Position numbers and translations under genes: made by a program
Origin: Poriferisocius sp965200775
GTDB taxonomy: Bacteria > Actinomycetota > Acidimicrobiia > Acidimicrobiales > Bin134
Length of the DNA: 64,000 nt
Assembly (NCBI GenBank): GCA_965200775.1
Contig: OZ241383.1
Coordinates: 2,356,001 to 2,420,000, forward strand
Direction of reading: 5' to 3'
The notes under the pieces: generated by a model
What the model was told of the DNA's origin: nothing
The model's database searches: none
Seen by the model: only the letters and a program-made list of their open reading frames with translations
Shown: piece after piece, positions 25,414 through 35,560 of the stretch
Layout of the letters: each line of letters starts with the position of its first letter
How positions within the stretch are numbered: the stretch's first letter is position 1

Positions 25414-27834
25414 ATGCCCCAACGAGCTGAAACCCTGTTCGAGGCCATGCCGGAAGACAGCGACACCGGCGTGGACTTCGCCCGCGAGCTGGTGAAAGTC
25501 CCGGTGGCCGACGAGATGTCGGAGTCGTTCCTGGCCTACTCCCTTTCGGTCATCACCTCCCGGGCCATCCCCGACGCCCGAGACGGCCTCAAGCCGGTGC
25601 AGCGCCGCATCCTCTACTCCATGCTCAACATGGGAATCCGCCCCGACCGGCCCCACCGCAAGAGCGCTCGGGTGGTGGGCGACACCATGGGCAAGTACCA
25701 CCCCCACGGCGACGCCGCCATCTACGACGCCCTCGTCCGGCTGGCCCAGGACTTCTCCCGGCCCATCACGCTGGTGGATCCCCACGGCAACTTTGGAACT
25801 CTGGACGACCCTCCCGCCGCCCCCCGTTACACCGAGTGCCGCCTGGCCGAGGCGGCCATGGAGATGCTGGCCGAGATCGACGAGGACACCGTGGACCATC
25901 GAGCCACTTACGACGGCGAGAGCTCCGAGCCCGAGTGCCTGCCCGGGCGGCTGCCCAACCTGCTAGTGAACGGAACCACCGGCATCGCGGTGGGCATGGC
26001 AACCAACATGGCCCCTCACAACCTGCGGGAGGTAGCCCAAGCCATCCGGCAGGTGATGACCCAGCGCCGGCCCCGGCCCACCACCGACGAGCTGCTGAGG
26101 GTGCTGCCCGGCCCCGACTTCCCCTCCGGGGGATCGGTGATCGACGCCGAGGAAGGGGGCCTGCACCAGGCCTACGCCACCGGTCGAGGCTCATTCCGGG
26201 TCCAGGCCAAGATGGACCCGGTAAAGCTCACCCGCAGCCGCCAGGGCATCGAGGTCACAGAGCTGCCATACATGGTGGGCCCCGAGAAGGTGGTGAAGCG
26301 CATCAACGACTTGATCGTCGACGGCAAGCTGCCCGGCATCCACGACGCCCGCAACCTCTCCGACCGACATCACGGGCTGCGCATCCTCATCGAATGCGAG
26401 CCCCACGTGGAGCCCGAGAAGGTGTACCACGACCTGTTCCGCCTCACCCCCCTTGAGGAGACCTTCACCATAAACAACGTTGTGCTGGTGAACGGCACCC
26501 CCACCACAGTGGGCCTTTACGATCTGTGCCGCCACTACATCGATCACCGCCTGGCCGTGGTTGTGCGGCGCACCCGGTATCGCCTCGGGCGGGCCCGAGA
26601 CCGCCACCACATCCTGGAAGGGCTCATCATCGCCCTGGACAACATCGACGAGGTAGTGGCCATCATCCGCAGCTCCGACGACGCCGCCGAGGCCCGCCAA
26701 CGCTTGGAGGATGCCCTGAACCTCACCGAAATCCAGGCCGCTCACATCCTCGACATGCAGCTACGGCGACTCACCGCTCTCGAGAAGCAGAAGATCATCG
26801 ACGAGCGTGACGAGCTGGTCGCCCTCATCGAGGAGCTGGAGAAGCTGCTGGGCTCGGAGGCCCGCCAACGCACGGTGGTGCTGAAAGAGCTGGATGAGAT
26901 GGTGGAACGCTTCGGGCAGGACCGGCGCACGGAGATCATCGCCCACCACGACGCCCCGGTTTACGAGGCGACACCAGCTTCCGAGCTGGCCCCGTCAACC
27001 GAGGGCCCGTGCGCCGTCACCCTGTCCACCACCGGAATCGTAGGCCGGGCTCCCGCTGGAGGGCGCCGACGGTCGCAGTTCGGTCGCCATGACGTGCTCG
27101 CCACCTCGGTGACGGCCTCCACCAGCGACGTGATCCTGGCCGTCACCTCCGGGGGCCGGATCATCGTCTCGCCGGTATCGGCCCTGCCCGAGGTGTCGGG
27201 CCGCAGCCGGGGAGCGGCGGCGGCGGAGGTGTTCGGAACGATTCGCAGCGAAACGGTGCTGACCTTGGTAGTCCCTGGCGGTGATCCTCTGGTGATCGTC
27301 ACCGCGTCCGGGGTCGTGAAGCGGGTTGACCTGTCGGAGGCCGACCGGGGCCGGGCCGCCAAGCAGGTAATCAAGCTGAAGCCGAACGACCGGGCGGTGG
27401 CCGCTTTCTGCGCCCCGGAAACGGTCGAGATGGTGTTGGTCAGCGCCCAGGGCCGAGCCCTGCGGACTCCGGTGGAGTTGGTGCGGGTGCAGGGTCGGGG
27501 GGCCGCCGGGGTATTGGGCATGAAGCTCCGCGACGGCGACCGGATCATCGCCGCAGACGGGGTTACCGGGGAGGAGGCCGTCATCTCGGTTGACGTCACC
27601 GGATCGGTGGCCATCACACCGGTGATCGACATTCCCGCCACCGCTCGGGGCGGGGTGGGTACCCAGCTCGCCGGAGAAGGATCGCTGGCCATGGCCGCCA
27701 TCGCCCCTCCCGCCGACCTGCTGGCCGAGATCGATGACAACGGCAAACCGGCCAAAGCCCCGGTGCCGTTCCCCCTCACCAACGGCGAGGCCGACCACGC
27801 CGTGGTGCTGAAGGTTGGGATGCCCCGATGGTGA
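25414..27834 (+). CDS. parC: DNA topoisomerase IV subunit A
   Basis: 806 residues. The N-terminal breakage-reunion domain carries RAIPDARDGLKPVQRRIL and the DNA-cleaving Tyr in APRYTECRL (Y139). The C-terminal beta-pinwheel has repeated blades, but the GyrA box QRRGGKG is absent, supporting ParC over GyrA. The quinolone-determining segment reads HPHGDAAIYD, with Ala101 where E. coli GyrA has Ser83. The start is the ATG at 25414; an ATG at 25450 is possible. It overlaps parE by seven bases; A-before-B order with coupling suggests balanced subunit supply for chromosome decatenation. Confidence 0.93.
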   Translation: MPQRAETLFEAMPEDSDTGVDFARELVKVPVADEMSESFLAYSLSVITSRAIPDARDGLKPVQRRILYSMLNMGIRPDRPHRKSARVVGDTMGKYHPHGDAAIYDALVRLAQDFSRPITLVDPHGNFGTLDDPPAAPRYTECRLAEAAMEMLAEIDEDTVDHRATYDGESSEPECLPGRLPNLLVNGTTGIAVGMATNMAPHNLREVAQAIRQVMTQRRPRPTTDELLRVLPGPDFPSGGSVIDAEEGGLHQAYATGRGSFRVQAKMDPVKLTRSRQGIEVTELPYMVGPEKVVKRINDLIVDGKLPGIHDARNLSDRHHGLRILIECEPHVEPEKVYHDLFRLTPLEETFTINNVVLVNGTPTTVGLYDLCRHYIDHRLAVVVRRTRYRLGRARDRHHILEGLIIALDNIDEVVAIIRSSDDAAEARQRLEDALNLTEIQAAHILDMQLRRLTALEKQKIIDERDELVALIEELEKLLGSEARQRTVVLKELDEMVERFGQDRRTEIIAHHDAPVYEATPASELAPSTEGPCAVTLSTTGIVGRAPAGGRRRSQFGRHDVLATSVTASTSDVILAVTSGGRIIVSPVSALPEVSGRSRGAAAAEVFGTIRSETVLTLVVPGGDPLVIVTASGVVKRVDLSEADRGRAAKQVIKLKPNDRAVAAFCAPETVEMVLVSAQGRALRTPVELVRVQGRGAAGVLGMKLRDGDRIIAADGVTGEEAVISVDVTGSVAITPVIDIPATARGGVGTQLAGEGSLAMAAIAPPADLLAEIDDNGKPAKAPVPFPLTNGEADHAVVLKVGMPRW

Positions 27835-29933
27835 CCAAGGCCGCTACCTCCGGGAAATCATCCCCGCCGAAAGGCAACAGCGAAGCCGGCCTTTTCCAGG
27901 CCTCAACGCCGGAAAACGGCAACGGTAGCTACGACGCCTCCGACATCGTCACCCTGGAAGGACTGGAAGCGGTCCGCAAGCGTCCAGGCATGTACATCGG
28001 GGGGACTGGGAGCGACGGGCTCATGCACCTGGTGTGGGAGCTGATCGACAACGGGGTGGACGAAGCCGGAGCCGGTTACGCCACCCGCATCGACGTGACC
28101 CTCCACGCCGACGGGTCGGTGGAGGTGAGCGACAACGGCCGTGGCATTCCGGTTGACAAGCACCCCACCAAGAAGGTGTCGGCCCTCGAGGTGGTGTTGA
28201 GCGAGCTTCACGCCGGAGGCAAGTTCGGCGGCGGAGTTTACACTGCTTCCGGCGGGTTGCACGGGGTTGGAGCTTCGGTGGTCAACGCCCTGTCCACCCG
28301 GCTTCGGGCCGAGGTTGACCGCGACGGCGCCACCTGGCAGCTCTGGTTCCTGAACCAGAAGCCGGGCCAGTTCGACGGTGACCGCTTCGTGAAGGGCAGC
28401 AAGCTCCGCAAAACCCGAACCACCCGCAAGACCGGAACCCGTATCCGCTTCTGGCCCGACATCGATATGTTCGACCCCGACGCCGCGGTGTACTTCGAGA
28501 CCATCCGTGAGCGAGCCCAACAAGCCTGTTTCCTGATTCCCGGGTTGCGAATCAAGCTGGAGGACAAGCGCCGCAACAGCACCAATCCCCCGGTGGATCT
28601 CATCTCTCATGGCGGTCTGGCCGATCTGGTCAACCACCTTTCCGGCCCGGAGACCGTGACCGAGGTCATCTCCATTCCCGGCGAGGGCAGCTTCGAGGAG
28701 AAGGTCCCGGTGGACGGGAGCATGGCCGTGGTCACCCGCCAGTGCCAGGTGGACATTGCCCTGCGGTGGACCAAGGCCTACGACGCCCACGTGGTCAGCT
28801 TTGTCAACACCATCCCGACGCCTCACGGGGGCACCCACCTGGCCGGCTTTGAAAGGGCCCTGACTCGAGCAGTCAACGACAGCCTGCTGGTGGACTCCAA
28901 GAAGCTGGCCCGTTTGGCCAAGCAGGGCAACGACCGGGCCCAGCGGGAGGACGTGCAGGAGGGGCTGGTCGCTGCGGTCAAGGTGACCCTTCCCGAGCCC
29001 CAGTTCCGGGGCCAGACCAAACAGGAGCTGGGCACCCCAGCGGTACAGTCCATCGTTTACAACGTGCTCAAGGACGGTCTGGAGAGCTGGTTCCAAACCG
29101 GTCCCAAGAGCCATGTCACTGCCTTGCAATCCAAGATCGCCGACGCGGTGGTGAACAGGGTGTCGGCCCGCCAAACCCTGGAGAACAAGCGCCGGGCAGC
29201 TTCCCTGGGCTCGACCGGGATGCCCGACAAGCTGGCTGATTGTCGGGTCCACGGCCCGGAGTCCGAGCTGATCCTGGTTGAGGGTGACTCGGCGGCCGGG
29301 CCGGCCAAGGCGGGGCGCAACGCCGAGAACATGGCCATCCTGCCGCTGCGGGGCAAGGTGGTGAACGCCGCCAAGTCGTCGGTGAAGCAGGTTCTGGACA
29401 ACGCCGAAGCTCAAGCCCTGTTCACCGCCCTGGGCGCGGGGTCGGGCGACGACTTCGACATGGCCAAGGCCCGGTACGGGCGCATCGTGATCCTTTGCGA
29501 CGCCGATGTGGACGGCAGCCACATCCGCTGCCTGCTGCTCACCCTCATCCACCGGTTCCTTCGACCCATGCTGGAAGCCGGGAACGTGTACGCAGCCCAG
29601 CCCCCGCTCTACACCGCCAAAGTGGGAGACCAAACCTACAGGGCCTGGTCCGACGCCGAACGGGATCAGATCACCGACGAGCTGTCCCGGGGCAGCCGGA
29701 AGGCCGAGAACATCCGATGGTCCCGCTTCAAGGGTCTGGGAGAGATGGACACCGACGAGCTGGCCGAGTGCGCCCTCGACCCGGCCACCCGCACCCTGCG
29801 CCAGATCACCCTCGACGACGCCGGACAGGCAGAGAAGATGTTCGAGACCCTCATGGGCTCTGACGTGAGTCGGCGCAAGGACTTTCTCATATCCCGAAGC
29901 GAGCTGGTGGATCGCGATGCCCTCGACTACTGA
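27828..29933 (+). CDS. parE: DNA topoisomerase IV subunit B
   Basis: 701 residues. The GHKL ATPase domain shows WELIDNGVDEA (base Glu and Asn) with SDNGRGIPVD and GGLHGVGASVVNALS. The transducer follows. The TOPRIM domain has ILVEGDSAAGPAKAGR and CDADVDGSHI, with the metal-binding DxD. The C-terminal FKGLGEMDTDEL tail is typical. The first 40 residues are a low-complexity extension. Translation is coupled to parC by a 7-base overlap. Just after the stop, a GACTACTGAC echo recurs 40 bases downstream. Confidence 0.95.
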   Translation: MVTKAATSGKSSPPKGNSEAGLFQASTPENGNGSYDASDIVTLEGLEAVRKRPGMYIGGTGSDGLMHLVWELIDNGVDEAGAGYATRIDVTLHADGSVEVSDNGRGIPVDKHPTKKVSALEVVLSELHAGGKFGGGVYTASGGLHGVGASVVNALSTRLRAEVDRDGATWQLWFLNQKPGQFDGDRFVKGSKLRKTRTTRKTGTRIRFWPDIDMFDPDAAVYFETIRERAQQACFLIPGLRIKLEDKRRNSTNPPVDLISHGGLADLVNHLSGPETVTEVISIPGEGSFEEKVPVDGSMAVVTRQCQVDIALRWTKAYDAHVVSFVNTIPTPHGGTHLAGFERALTRAVNDSLLVDSKKLARLAKQGNDRAQREDVQEGLVAAVKVTLPEPQFRGQTKQELGTPAVQSIVYNVLKDGLESWFQTGPKSHVTALQSKIADAVVNRVSARQTLENKRRAASLGSTGMPDKLADCRVHGPESELILVEGDSAAGPAKAGRNAENMAILPLRGKVVNAAKSSVKQVLDNAEAQALFTALGAGSGDDFDMAKARYGRIVILCDADVDGSHIRCLLLTLIHRFLRPMLEAGNVYAAQPPLYTAKVGDQTYRAWSDAERDQITDELSRGSRKAENIRWSRFKGLGEMDTDELAECALDPATRTLRQITLDDAGQAEKMFETLMGSDVSRRKDFLISRSELVDRDALDY

Positions 29934-30001
29934 CCGGCCAGAAGCCCGGCCCTCCCACGAGCATGACTACTGACAAGAACAGGGAAAAGGAGTAACTTGA
30001 G

Positions 30002-30931
30002 ATGTCCATGAAGGAGTCCGCAGAGAACGCCGACGAAGCGGAGAATACCGACGAAGCAGCCAGCGAGAAGCTGCTCGACATCCCCGAGCGCTATGTGCCC
30101 AAGTATCTGTCACCTTCCAGCGCGTCGTCGTACCAGGAGTGCGCTCGGCGGTGGAAGTTTCGCTATGTGGATCGTCTGCCCGACCCGCCGGGCGAGGAGG
30201 CGGTCACAGGAACCTTCGCTCACATGGTTCTGGAGCGGCTGATGCAGGAACCGGTGGAGGCCCGAACCGTGGAACGGGCCAAGAAGCTTGCCCGCGAACT
30301 GTGGCCGTCCATGGAAGGACACCCCGACTACCGGAACCTGGAGCTCGACGAGCGAGGCAGCCTTGACTTCCGCATCCGGGGCTGGAATGCCATTGAGGGC
30401 CTGTGGGACCTTGAAGACCCCAACGACGTGGCGGTGGCGGCCACCGAGCGGGACGTTCAGGTTGAGATTCACGGGGTGCCGTTCAGGGGCATCATCGACC
30501 GCATCGATGAGACCGACGAGGGCCTGGTGGTTACCGACTACAAGTCGGGAAAGGCCCCCTCCGAGCGGTTCTCATCCAACTACACCACCCAGATGCTGCT
30601 GTACGCCGCGGCGTTGACCGAGTTGGAGGGCCGCAAGCCGATCAAGGCCCGGCTCTTGTACCTGGGCCAGAAGGTGGTGGAGGTCGAGATCACCGACGAG
30701 AACCTGGAAGCGACCATCGACGATCTGCGAACCACGTGGCTGGCCATCATGGAGAGCTGCATCACCCAAGAGTTCCCCGCCGTGGTGGGACCGCTGTGCG
30801 GATGGTGCCCGTTCGTGGCCCACTGCCCGGAGGGAACCGGCGAGGTGCTCCGACGCGACCGGGAAGGCACGTTGCGGGCCGACGCCCCTGCTCGGGAGCG
30901 AATCGCCCAAGCCCACGATCAATCCAATTGA
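30002..30931 (+). CDS. RecB-family PD-(D/E)XK nuclease with Cas4/AddB-like cysteine cluster
   Basis: 309 residues. After an acidic N-terminal tail, LSPSSASSYQECARRWKFRYV gives the first Cys. GIIDRIDETDEGLVVTDYKSGK supplies the D...DYK catalytic core, and LCGWCPFVAHCPEG gives three more Cys. This C...CxxC...C pattern ligates a 4Fe-4S cluster in AddB and Cas4 relatives. Stand-alone members are common in actinobacteria and probably act in recombination repair. It is the first of three RecB-type nucleases within 9 kb. An ATG at 30008 is an equal start candidate. Confidence 0.88.
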   Translation: MSMKESAENADEAENTDEAASEKLLDIPERYVPKYLSPSSASSYQECARRWKFRYVDRLPDPPGEEAVTGTFAHMVLERLMQEPVEARTVERAKKLARELWPSMEGHPDYRNLELDERGSLDFRIRGWNAIEGLWDLEDPNDVAVAATERDVQVEIHGVPFRGIIDRIDETDEGLVVTDYKSGKAPSERFSSNYTTQMLLYAAALTELEGRKPIKARLLYLGQKVVEVEITDENLEATIDDLRTTWLAIMESCITQEFPAVVGPLCGWCPFVAHCPEGTGEVLRRDREGTLRADAPARERIAQAHDQSN

Positions 30932-30994
30932 CCGGTAGGCCGGCTTGACCGGGCGCTGATAGCTGATGCGCCCCCGAAACCCCAGCATTGACCG

Positions 30995-32194
30995 ATGAGC
31001 CAACTCGACCTGGCCCTGATCGGATGGGTAGAGGAGTGCTGCGGGCAGGATGTAGCCCACACCGAACGGATACCGGGAGGAGCATCCCGCCTGGCATGGG
31101 TGGTGACGCTGTCAGGTGGCCGGAAGCTGTTCCTACGTATGGACTCCGGCCAGTCGGCCCTGTCCGCAGTGGGCTACGACCTGGCCCGGGAAGCCCAAGT
31201 GTACGATTGGCTGGCCTCCACGCCGGTCCGTTCGGCTCGGCCTTGGGGGGTCAGCCCCGACGGACGATGCCTGTTGCTCGATTTCGTAGAGGGGGCGCCG
31301 GGGCCGATGGACGAACCCCGTCTGGCCCGGGAGTTCATGGCCCAGGTCAACGCCCTTCACGCCTTGGAACCGCCCGAGCATCTGAACAGCGACGACTTGG
31401 GGTGGTGGACCCGGGCCTACCGTGAACACTGCCCCGACCCCGATCCGCTCATCGACTTGGGCTTGCGCCTGCTCGCCGATTCCGCTCCCGACCGACCCGA
31501 GCGTGAGGTGCTGGTTCACGGTGACCTCGGTCCGGGCAACGTGCTCCACGACGGCCACCACATAACCGGGCTGTGCGACTGGGAGCTGGCCCATGTCGGT
31601 GACCCGATGGAGGACCTGGCGTGGATCACCGTGCGTTCGATGCTGACCCCGTTCGTCGATATCGAAACCGCGTTCGGATGGTACGACGGCACGGTGGACC
31701 CCAATCGGCTGCGTTACTGGCAGCTCGCCTGCGAGGTCCGCAACCTGATCGGGCTGAGCGTGACCGGAGCCGCCGGAGGCGACGCGGGGATGGGCCTGCT
31801 GTTCTCCACCCTCCACCGCCGGGTGACCACCGAGGTGCTGTGCGAGGCCATGGGGGTGACCGTTGAGCCTCCCCTGCTCCCCGAGCCCACCGATACCGAG
31901 GTCAGCGACATCTACGCAGCGGTGCTGGACGACCTTCGCACCGTGATCGTCCCGGCCCTCGACGGTTACCCCACCACGAGGGCCAAGTCCACCGCCCGTC
32001 TGGTGCGCTACCTCGACATGGTGGACCGGATCGGCCCGGCTCTGGCCGAGCAAGACCGAGCCGACCGGGAACGCTTCGACATGATCGACGACTCGGAGCT
32101 GGCCTGCTACCTAGCCCGTCGAGCCCAGCGAGAGCAAGCACTGATGGCTCCGGCCATGGGGAGGCTGGCCGCTGCCACCCTGCCCCGTCTCTGA
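30995..32194 (+). CDS. Aminoglycoside-phosphotransferase-fold (APH) family protein
   Basis: 399 residues. The kinase-like core shows VLVHGDLGPGNVLHD (catalytic Asp and Asn) and LCDWELAHVGDPMEDLAW (metal-binding Asp). The N-terminal lobe has GGASRLAWVVTL. The C-terminal 100 residues are an extra helical domain, as in the acyl-CoA-dehydrogenase-10-like phosphotransferases of actinobacteria. The substrate is unknown and antibiotic resistance should not be assumed. ATG start, ahead of which a TTGACCG copy of the previous gene's stop region is found. Confidence 0.88.
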   Translation: MSQLDLALIGWVEECCGQDVAHTERIPGGASRLAWVVTLSGGRKLFLRMDSGQSALSAVGYDLAREAQVYDWLASTPVRSARPWGVSPDGRCLLLDFVEGAPGPMDEPRLAREFMAQVNALHALEPPEHLNSDDLGWWTRAYREHCPDPDPLIDLGLRLLADSAPDRPEREVLVHGDLGPGNVLHDGHHITGLCDWELAHVGDPMEDLAWITVRSMLTPFVDIETAFGWYDGTVDPNRLRYWQLACEVRNLIGLSVTGAAGGDAGMGLLFSTLHRRVTTEVLCEAMGVTVEPPLLPEPTDTEVSDIYAAVLDDLRTVIVPALDGYPTTRAKSTARLVRYLDMVDRIGPALAEQDRADRERFDMIDDSELACYLARRAQREQALMAPAMGRLAAATLPRL

Positions 32195-32272
32195 TCGGCT
32201 CCCCGAGTCGAAGCGGCCCCAACCGAAGCCGCCCCGAGGAAACTGTCACCGACGATAGCTAGAGTAGCGACC

Positions 32273-35200
32273 GTGAATGTCCAGGTCGTCGCAACCCCTT
32301 ACGGGTCGCCCGCCGTACAAAAGCTGGCTGAACAGGTCGCCAAACTCAAGAACGGCAATCCGCTGTCTCCGGTGACCGTGGTCATCCCCACCCCGGTCGC
32401 CGGTCTTGCTACCCGCCGCGCTCTGGGGGCCAGGGGCCGGGGTATCGCCGCGGTGAGCTTCCTCATGCTGTTCGACCTGGCTGCCAAGCTGGTGGGCCAG
32501 GCCCAGACCGGGTTGGACGACCGCAAACTGCTAACCAACCAGGTCATCGCCGCGACGGTGCGGAAGGTGCTGAACGCCGATCCCGGGATCTTCCGTGACT
32601 CGGCCCACCATCCGGCAACTGAGCAGGCCCTGGTTCAGGCCTATCAGGAGCTGCGGGAGCTTCCTGAGGAAGGACACGACCGGCTGGCTGCCCAAAGCGG
32701 TAGAGCCGCTGACGTTGTCCGCATCTGCCGCCAAGCCCGCTCCGAGCTGCACAAGGGGTGGTACGACCAGACCGATCAGGTGGAGCTGGCCGTCGAGGCC
32801 CTGCAATCGTTCAGCCCCGAAGCGGCCGGCGTAGACGACAAACCAGAGCCGGTGGTGGTGTTCCTTCCCCAGCGGGTCACGCCGTCTCAGGGGGCAATGG
32901 TAAGTGCCTTGGGCACCATCACTTCGGTGGTGGTGATCGCCGGGTTGACGGGCGACGAGGCCGCCGACGGCCCGGTGCGGGACTCGGTTCGTCGCATGGG
33001 ATCGGAGATCGGCTCCCAGCCGTCGATTCCGAAACCCTGCGGGCAGCGGGTGATCAGCACCGCCAGTGCCGACGATGAGATGCGGGTGGTAGTACGCGAG
33101 GTGGTTGACGCCGCTCGCCATGGCATACCCTTGAGCAGGGTGGCTCTGCTCTGTGGCGGAGGCACCCCTTCCCTCCGTCACCTCCATGATCACCTGACCG
33201 CTGCCGAGATCGAGTTCAACGGACCGAACGGCCGCACCCTGGCCGACTCGCTGGTGGGCCGGGGCCTGCTTGCCCTACTCGACCTGAAGCGTTACGACTT
33301 CCGCAGGACCGAGGTCTTCGCCCTACTATCGGTGGCGGCGCCCATCCTGCACCAGGAACCAGCCGGTTCCGATGAAGAGGAGTCGATGGCTGCCGGCCGC
33401 CGACCGATGCCGGCGAGTGCCTGGGAAAGGGTGTCTCGCCAAGCCGGGGTAACCAGGGGGGCACAGCAGTGGACGGAACGGCTGGAGCGCTTTGCCGCCG
33501 AACAACGGGAACGGCTGGAGCGCTTTGCCGCCGAACAAGCCGACATGCAGCCCAGCGATCCCGACTACCGGGCCGAGACGATGCGCCGGGACGCCGCCCA
33601 CGCCGACTCGCTGGCCCAGTTCATGGTCACGTTGATAGAAGACCTGACCCCCGACCCCGAACCGTCAACCTGGAAGGAATGGTGCGACTGGATCAGCAAG
33701 CTGATCGCCACCTACCTGAACGATGAGCAGGATGTTCGAGACTGGCCCGAGCCGGAACGGGAAGCGGCCAGGAAGATCAAGAGCATTCTCGACCGTCTGG
33801 CAACTCTGGGCGAGATTGAGCCCCGGCCCCGATCCGCCACCCTGCGCCACGCCCTCACAACCGAGTTGTTGGGCACCACAATTGGTCGGATCGGGCGGGT
33901 CGGCCAGGGGGTGTTCACCGGCAGGATCGGCGACTCGCTTGGGATGGAACTGGACCGAGTGATCCTGATCGGCATGGCCGAAGGTGTGTTCCCCCGTAGC
34001 CTCCGAGACGATCCGCTGCTGCCGGAGAGGGAGCGTCAGATCGCCGGCGACGAGCTGACCCGCCCCTCGGGCCGGATCGACGAACAGCATCGCCACTTCC
34101 TGACCGCGCTGGCCTCGGCCGACGAGGCCACCCTGGTTTACGCCCGGGGCGACACCCGCCGGTCTGCCGAACAACACCCTTCGCGGTGGCTGCTTGACAC
34201 CGCCACCGCTTTGGCGGGCCGGCCGGTGGACAGCGCTTCCCTGGAAGGCTTCGGCTCCGACCGGAACGCGGGCTGGTTCGAGCATGTCTCCTCGTTCTGG
34301 GGTCGGGTACGGGGCGACGGCCCACCGGCCACCGACCAGGAGTTCTGCCTCCAAGCCCTTACCGGCCATCGTGCGTCTGATCCTGCCGAGGTCGAACCGA
34401 TCTCACCCGAGGTTCTGGAGCTGCTCGGCGACGACCCGTTTTTAATCCGGGGAGCGGAGATGGTCACCGCACGGGCATCGGAGCGGTTCACCCGATTCGA
34501 CGGCAACCTGACCGGCCATGACGTGACCGACTTCACCGGGGTCATGTCGCCCACCAGCTTAGAAACCTGGGCCGACTGCCCGATGCGTTACCTGTTCCGC
34601 CACGTATTTCGGGTGCAGCCCGTCGAGCAGCCCGAGGAGTTACTGGAGATCTCGGCGTTGGACAAAGGGTCGCTGGTCCACGAAGCCCTAGAGGAGTTCA
34701 TCGCGGAAGCGCTGAGAGAGGGCCGCGTTCCCGAGCCGAACCAGCCGTGGAACGAGCAGCAACGTCGCAGGCTCCGGGAAATCGGTGAGGAGAAGTGCCG
34801 GCAGATGGAGGAGCGGGGGCTCACCGGCGCCCCGGTGTACTGGCACCACGAGCGGCACCTTATTCTGGCCGACCTGGACCGCTTCCTCACCGAGGATGAC
34901 AAGCACCGACGCGAGCAACGAACCACCCCCATCGCGGCCGAGCTGAGCTTCGGAATGACCGACGCCGACACCGAGGCCGTCCCAGTGATGCTGCCCAGCG
35001 GCCGCGAGGTGAAGCTGAAGGGCCAGATCGACCGTGTCGACCGCACCGCCGGCGGCGGCCTCGTGGTTACCGACTACAAGACGGGAAAGGCCGATTCCTA
35101 CACCAAGTTGAACAAGAAAGGCGAGGACTTGGACCCGGTGATCCGTGGCACCCGGCTGCAGCTCCCGGTTTACGGCCTGGCGGCTCAGGCCCACAGCGGT

Positions 35201-35560
35201 CATTCCGACGCTCCAGTGGAGGCCAGGTACTGGTTCGTCACCGGCAAGGAGAAGTTCAAGACGCACGGGTACGAGCTGGACGGGGCGGTGCTGAGCCGGT
35301 TCAAGGAGGTCATGGAGGTGATCGCCGGCGGGATCGGAGCCGGGGTGTTCTGCGACAGACCAGAAGCCGAAGAGACCTCAGGCAGCTACTCGCAGTTCTG
35401 CGACTACTGCAACCCCGACCGGCTGGGAACCGAGGACGCGCGCCGTTGCTGGGACAAGATGGAAAACCAGGACGAGCTGCTCCCCTACCGGCTCCTGGCC
35501 GAGCCACACAAACCGGAGCCCGAACCCGAGGACCGGACATCAACGGACGCAGAACAATGA
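32273..35560 (+). CDS. AddB-like helicase-nuclease subunit (inactive helicase, PD-(D/E)XK nuclease)
   Basis: 1095 residues. The N-terminal two thirds have a UvrD/AddB-type scaffold but no Walker A (the expected site reads VVIPTPVAGLATRR), so this half should be structural, like RecC. The C-terminal nuclease shows MSPTSLETWADCPMRYLF (first Cys), GQIDRVDRTAGGGLVVTDYKTGK (catalytic D...DYK) and FCDYCNPDRLG...RCW (further Cys), consistent with an Fe-S-stapled nuclease. GTG start. Its stop overlaps the start of the AddA-like gene (ATGA at 35557-35560), so the two form a coupled double-strand-break resection complex. Confidence 0.85.
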   Translation: MNVQVVATPYGSPAVQKLAEQVAKLKNGNPLSPVTVVIPTPVAGLATRRALGARGRGIAAVSFLMLFDLAAKLVGQAQTGLDDRKLLTNQVIAATVRKVLNADPGIFRDSAHHPATEQALVQAYQELRELPEEGHDRLAAQSGRAADVVRICRQARSELHKGWYDQTDQVELAVEALQSFSPEAAGVDDKPEPVVVFLPQRVTPSQGAMVSALGTITSVVVIAGLTGDEAADGPVRDSVRRMGSEIGSQPSIPKPCGQRVISTASADDEMRVVVREVVDAARHGIPLSRVALLCGGGTPSLRHLHDHLTAAEIEFNGPNGRTLADSLVGRGLLALLDLKRYDFRRTEVFALLSVAAPILHQEPAGSDEEESMAAGRRPMPASAWERVSRQAGVTRGAQQWTERLERFAAEQRERLERFAAEQADMQPSDPDYRAETMRRDAAHADSLAQFMVTLIEDLTPDPEPSTWKEWCDWISKLIATYLNDEQDVRDWPEPEREAARKIKSILDRLATLGEIEPRPRSATLRHALTTELLGTTIGRIGRVGQGVFTGRIGDSLGMELDRVILIGMAEGVFPRSLRDDPLLPERERQIAGDELTRPSGRIDEQHRHFLTALASADEATLVYARGDTRRSAEQHPSRWLLDTATALAGRPVDSASLEGFGSDRNAGWFEHVSSFWGRVRGDGPPATDQEFCLQALTGHRASDPAEVEPISPEVLELLGDDPFLIRGAEMVTARASERFTRFDGNLTGHDVTDFTGVMSPTSLETWADCPMRYLFRHVFRVQPVEQPEELLEISALDKGSLVHEALEEFIAEALREGRVPEPNQPWNEQQRRRLREIGEEKCRQMEERGLTGAPVYWHHERHLILADLDRFLTEDDKHRREQRTTPIAAELSFGMTDADTEAVPVMLPSGREVKLKGQIDRVDRTAGGGLVVTDYKTGKADSYTKLNKKGEDLDPVIRGTRLQLPVYGLAAQAHSGHSDAPVEARYWFVTGKEKFKTHGYELDGAVLSRFKEVMEVIAGGIGAGVFCDRPEAEETSGSYSQFCDYCNPDRLGTEDARRCWDKMENQDELLPYRLLAEPHKPEPEPEDRTSTDAEQ
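33476..33538 (+). repeat. 33-bp in-frame tandem duplication inside the AddB-like gene
   Basis: A 33-base unit starting at 33476 and again at 33509 (second copy 30 bases) encodes ERLERFAAEQR then ERLERFAAEQ. The copies are identical, so the duplication is recent. It adds an 11-residue charged helical stretch within a linker of the protein. Confidence 0.92.

Noticed and set aside
30995..32194. Aminoglycoside resistance gene
   Set aside because: The fold is the broad APH superfamily and the extended C-terminus fits metabolic phosphotransferases; no resistance context is present.
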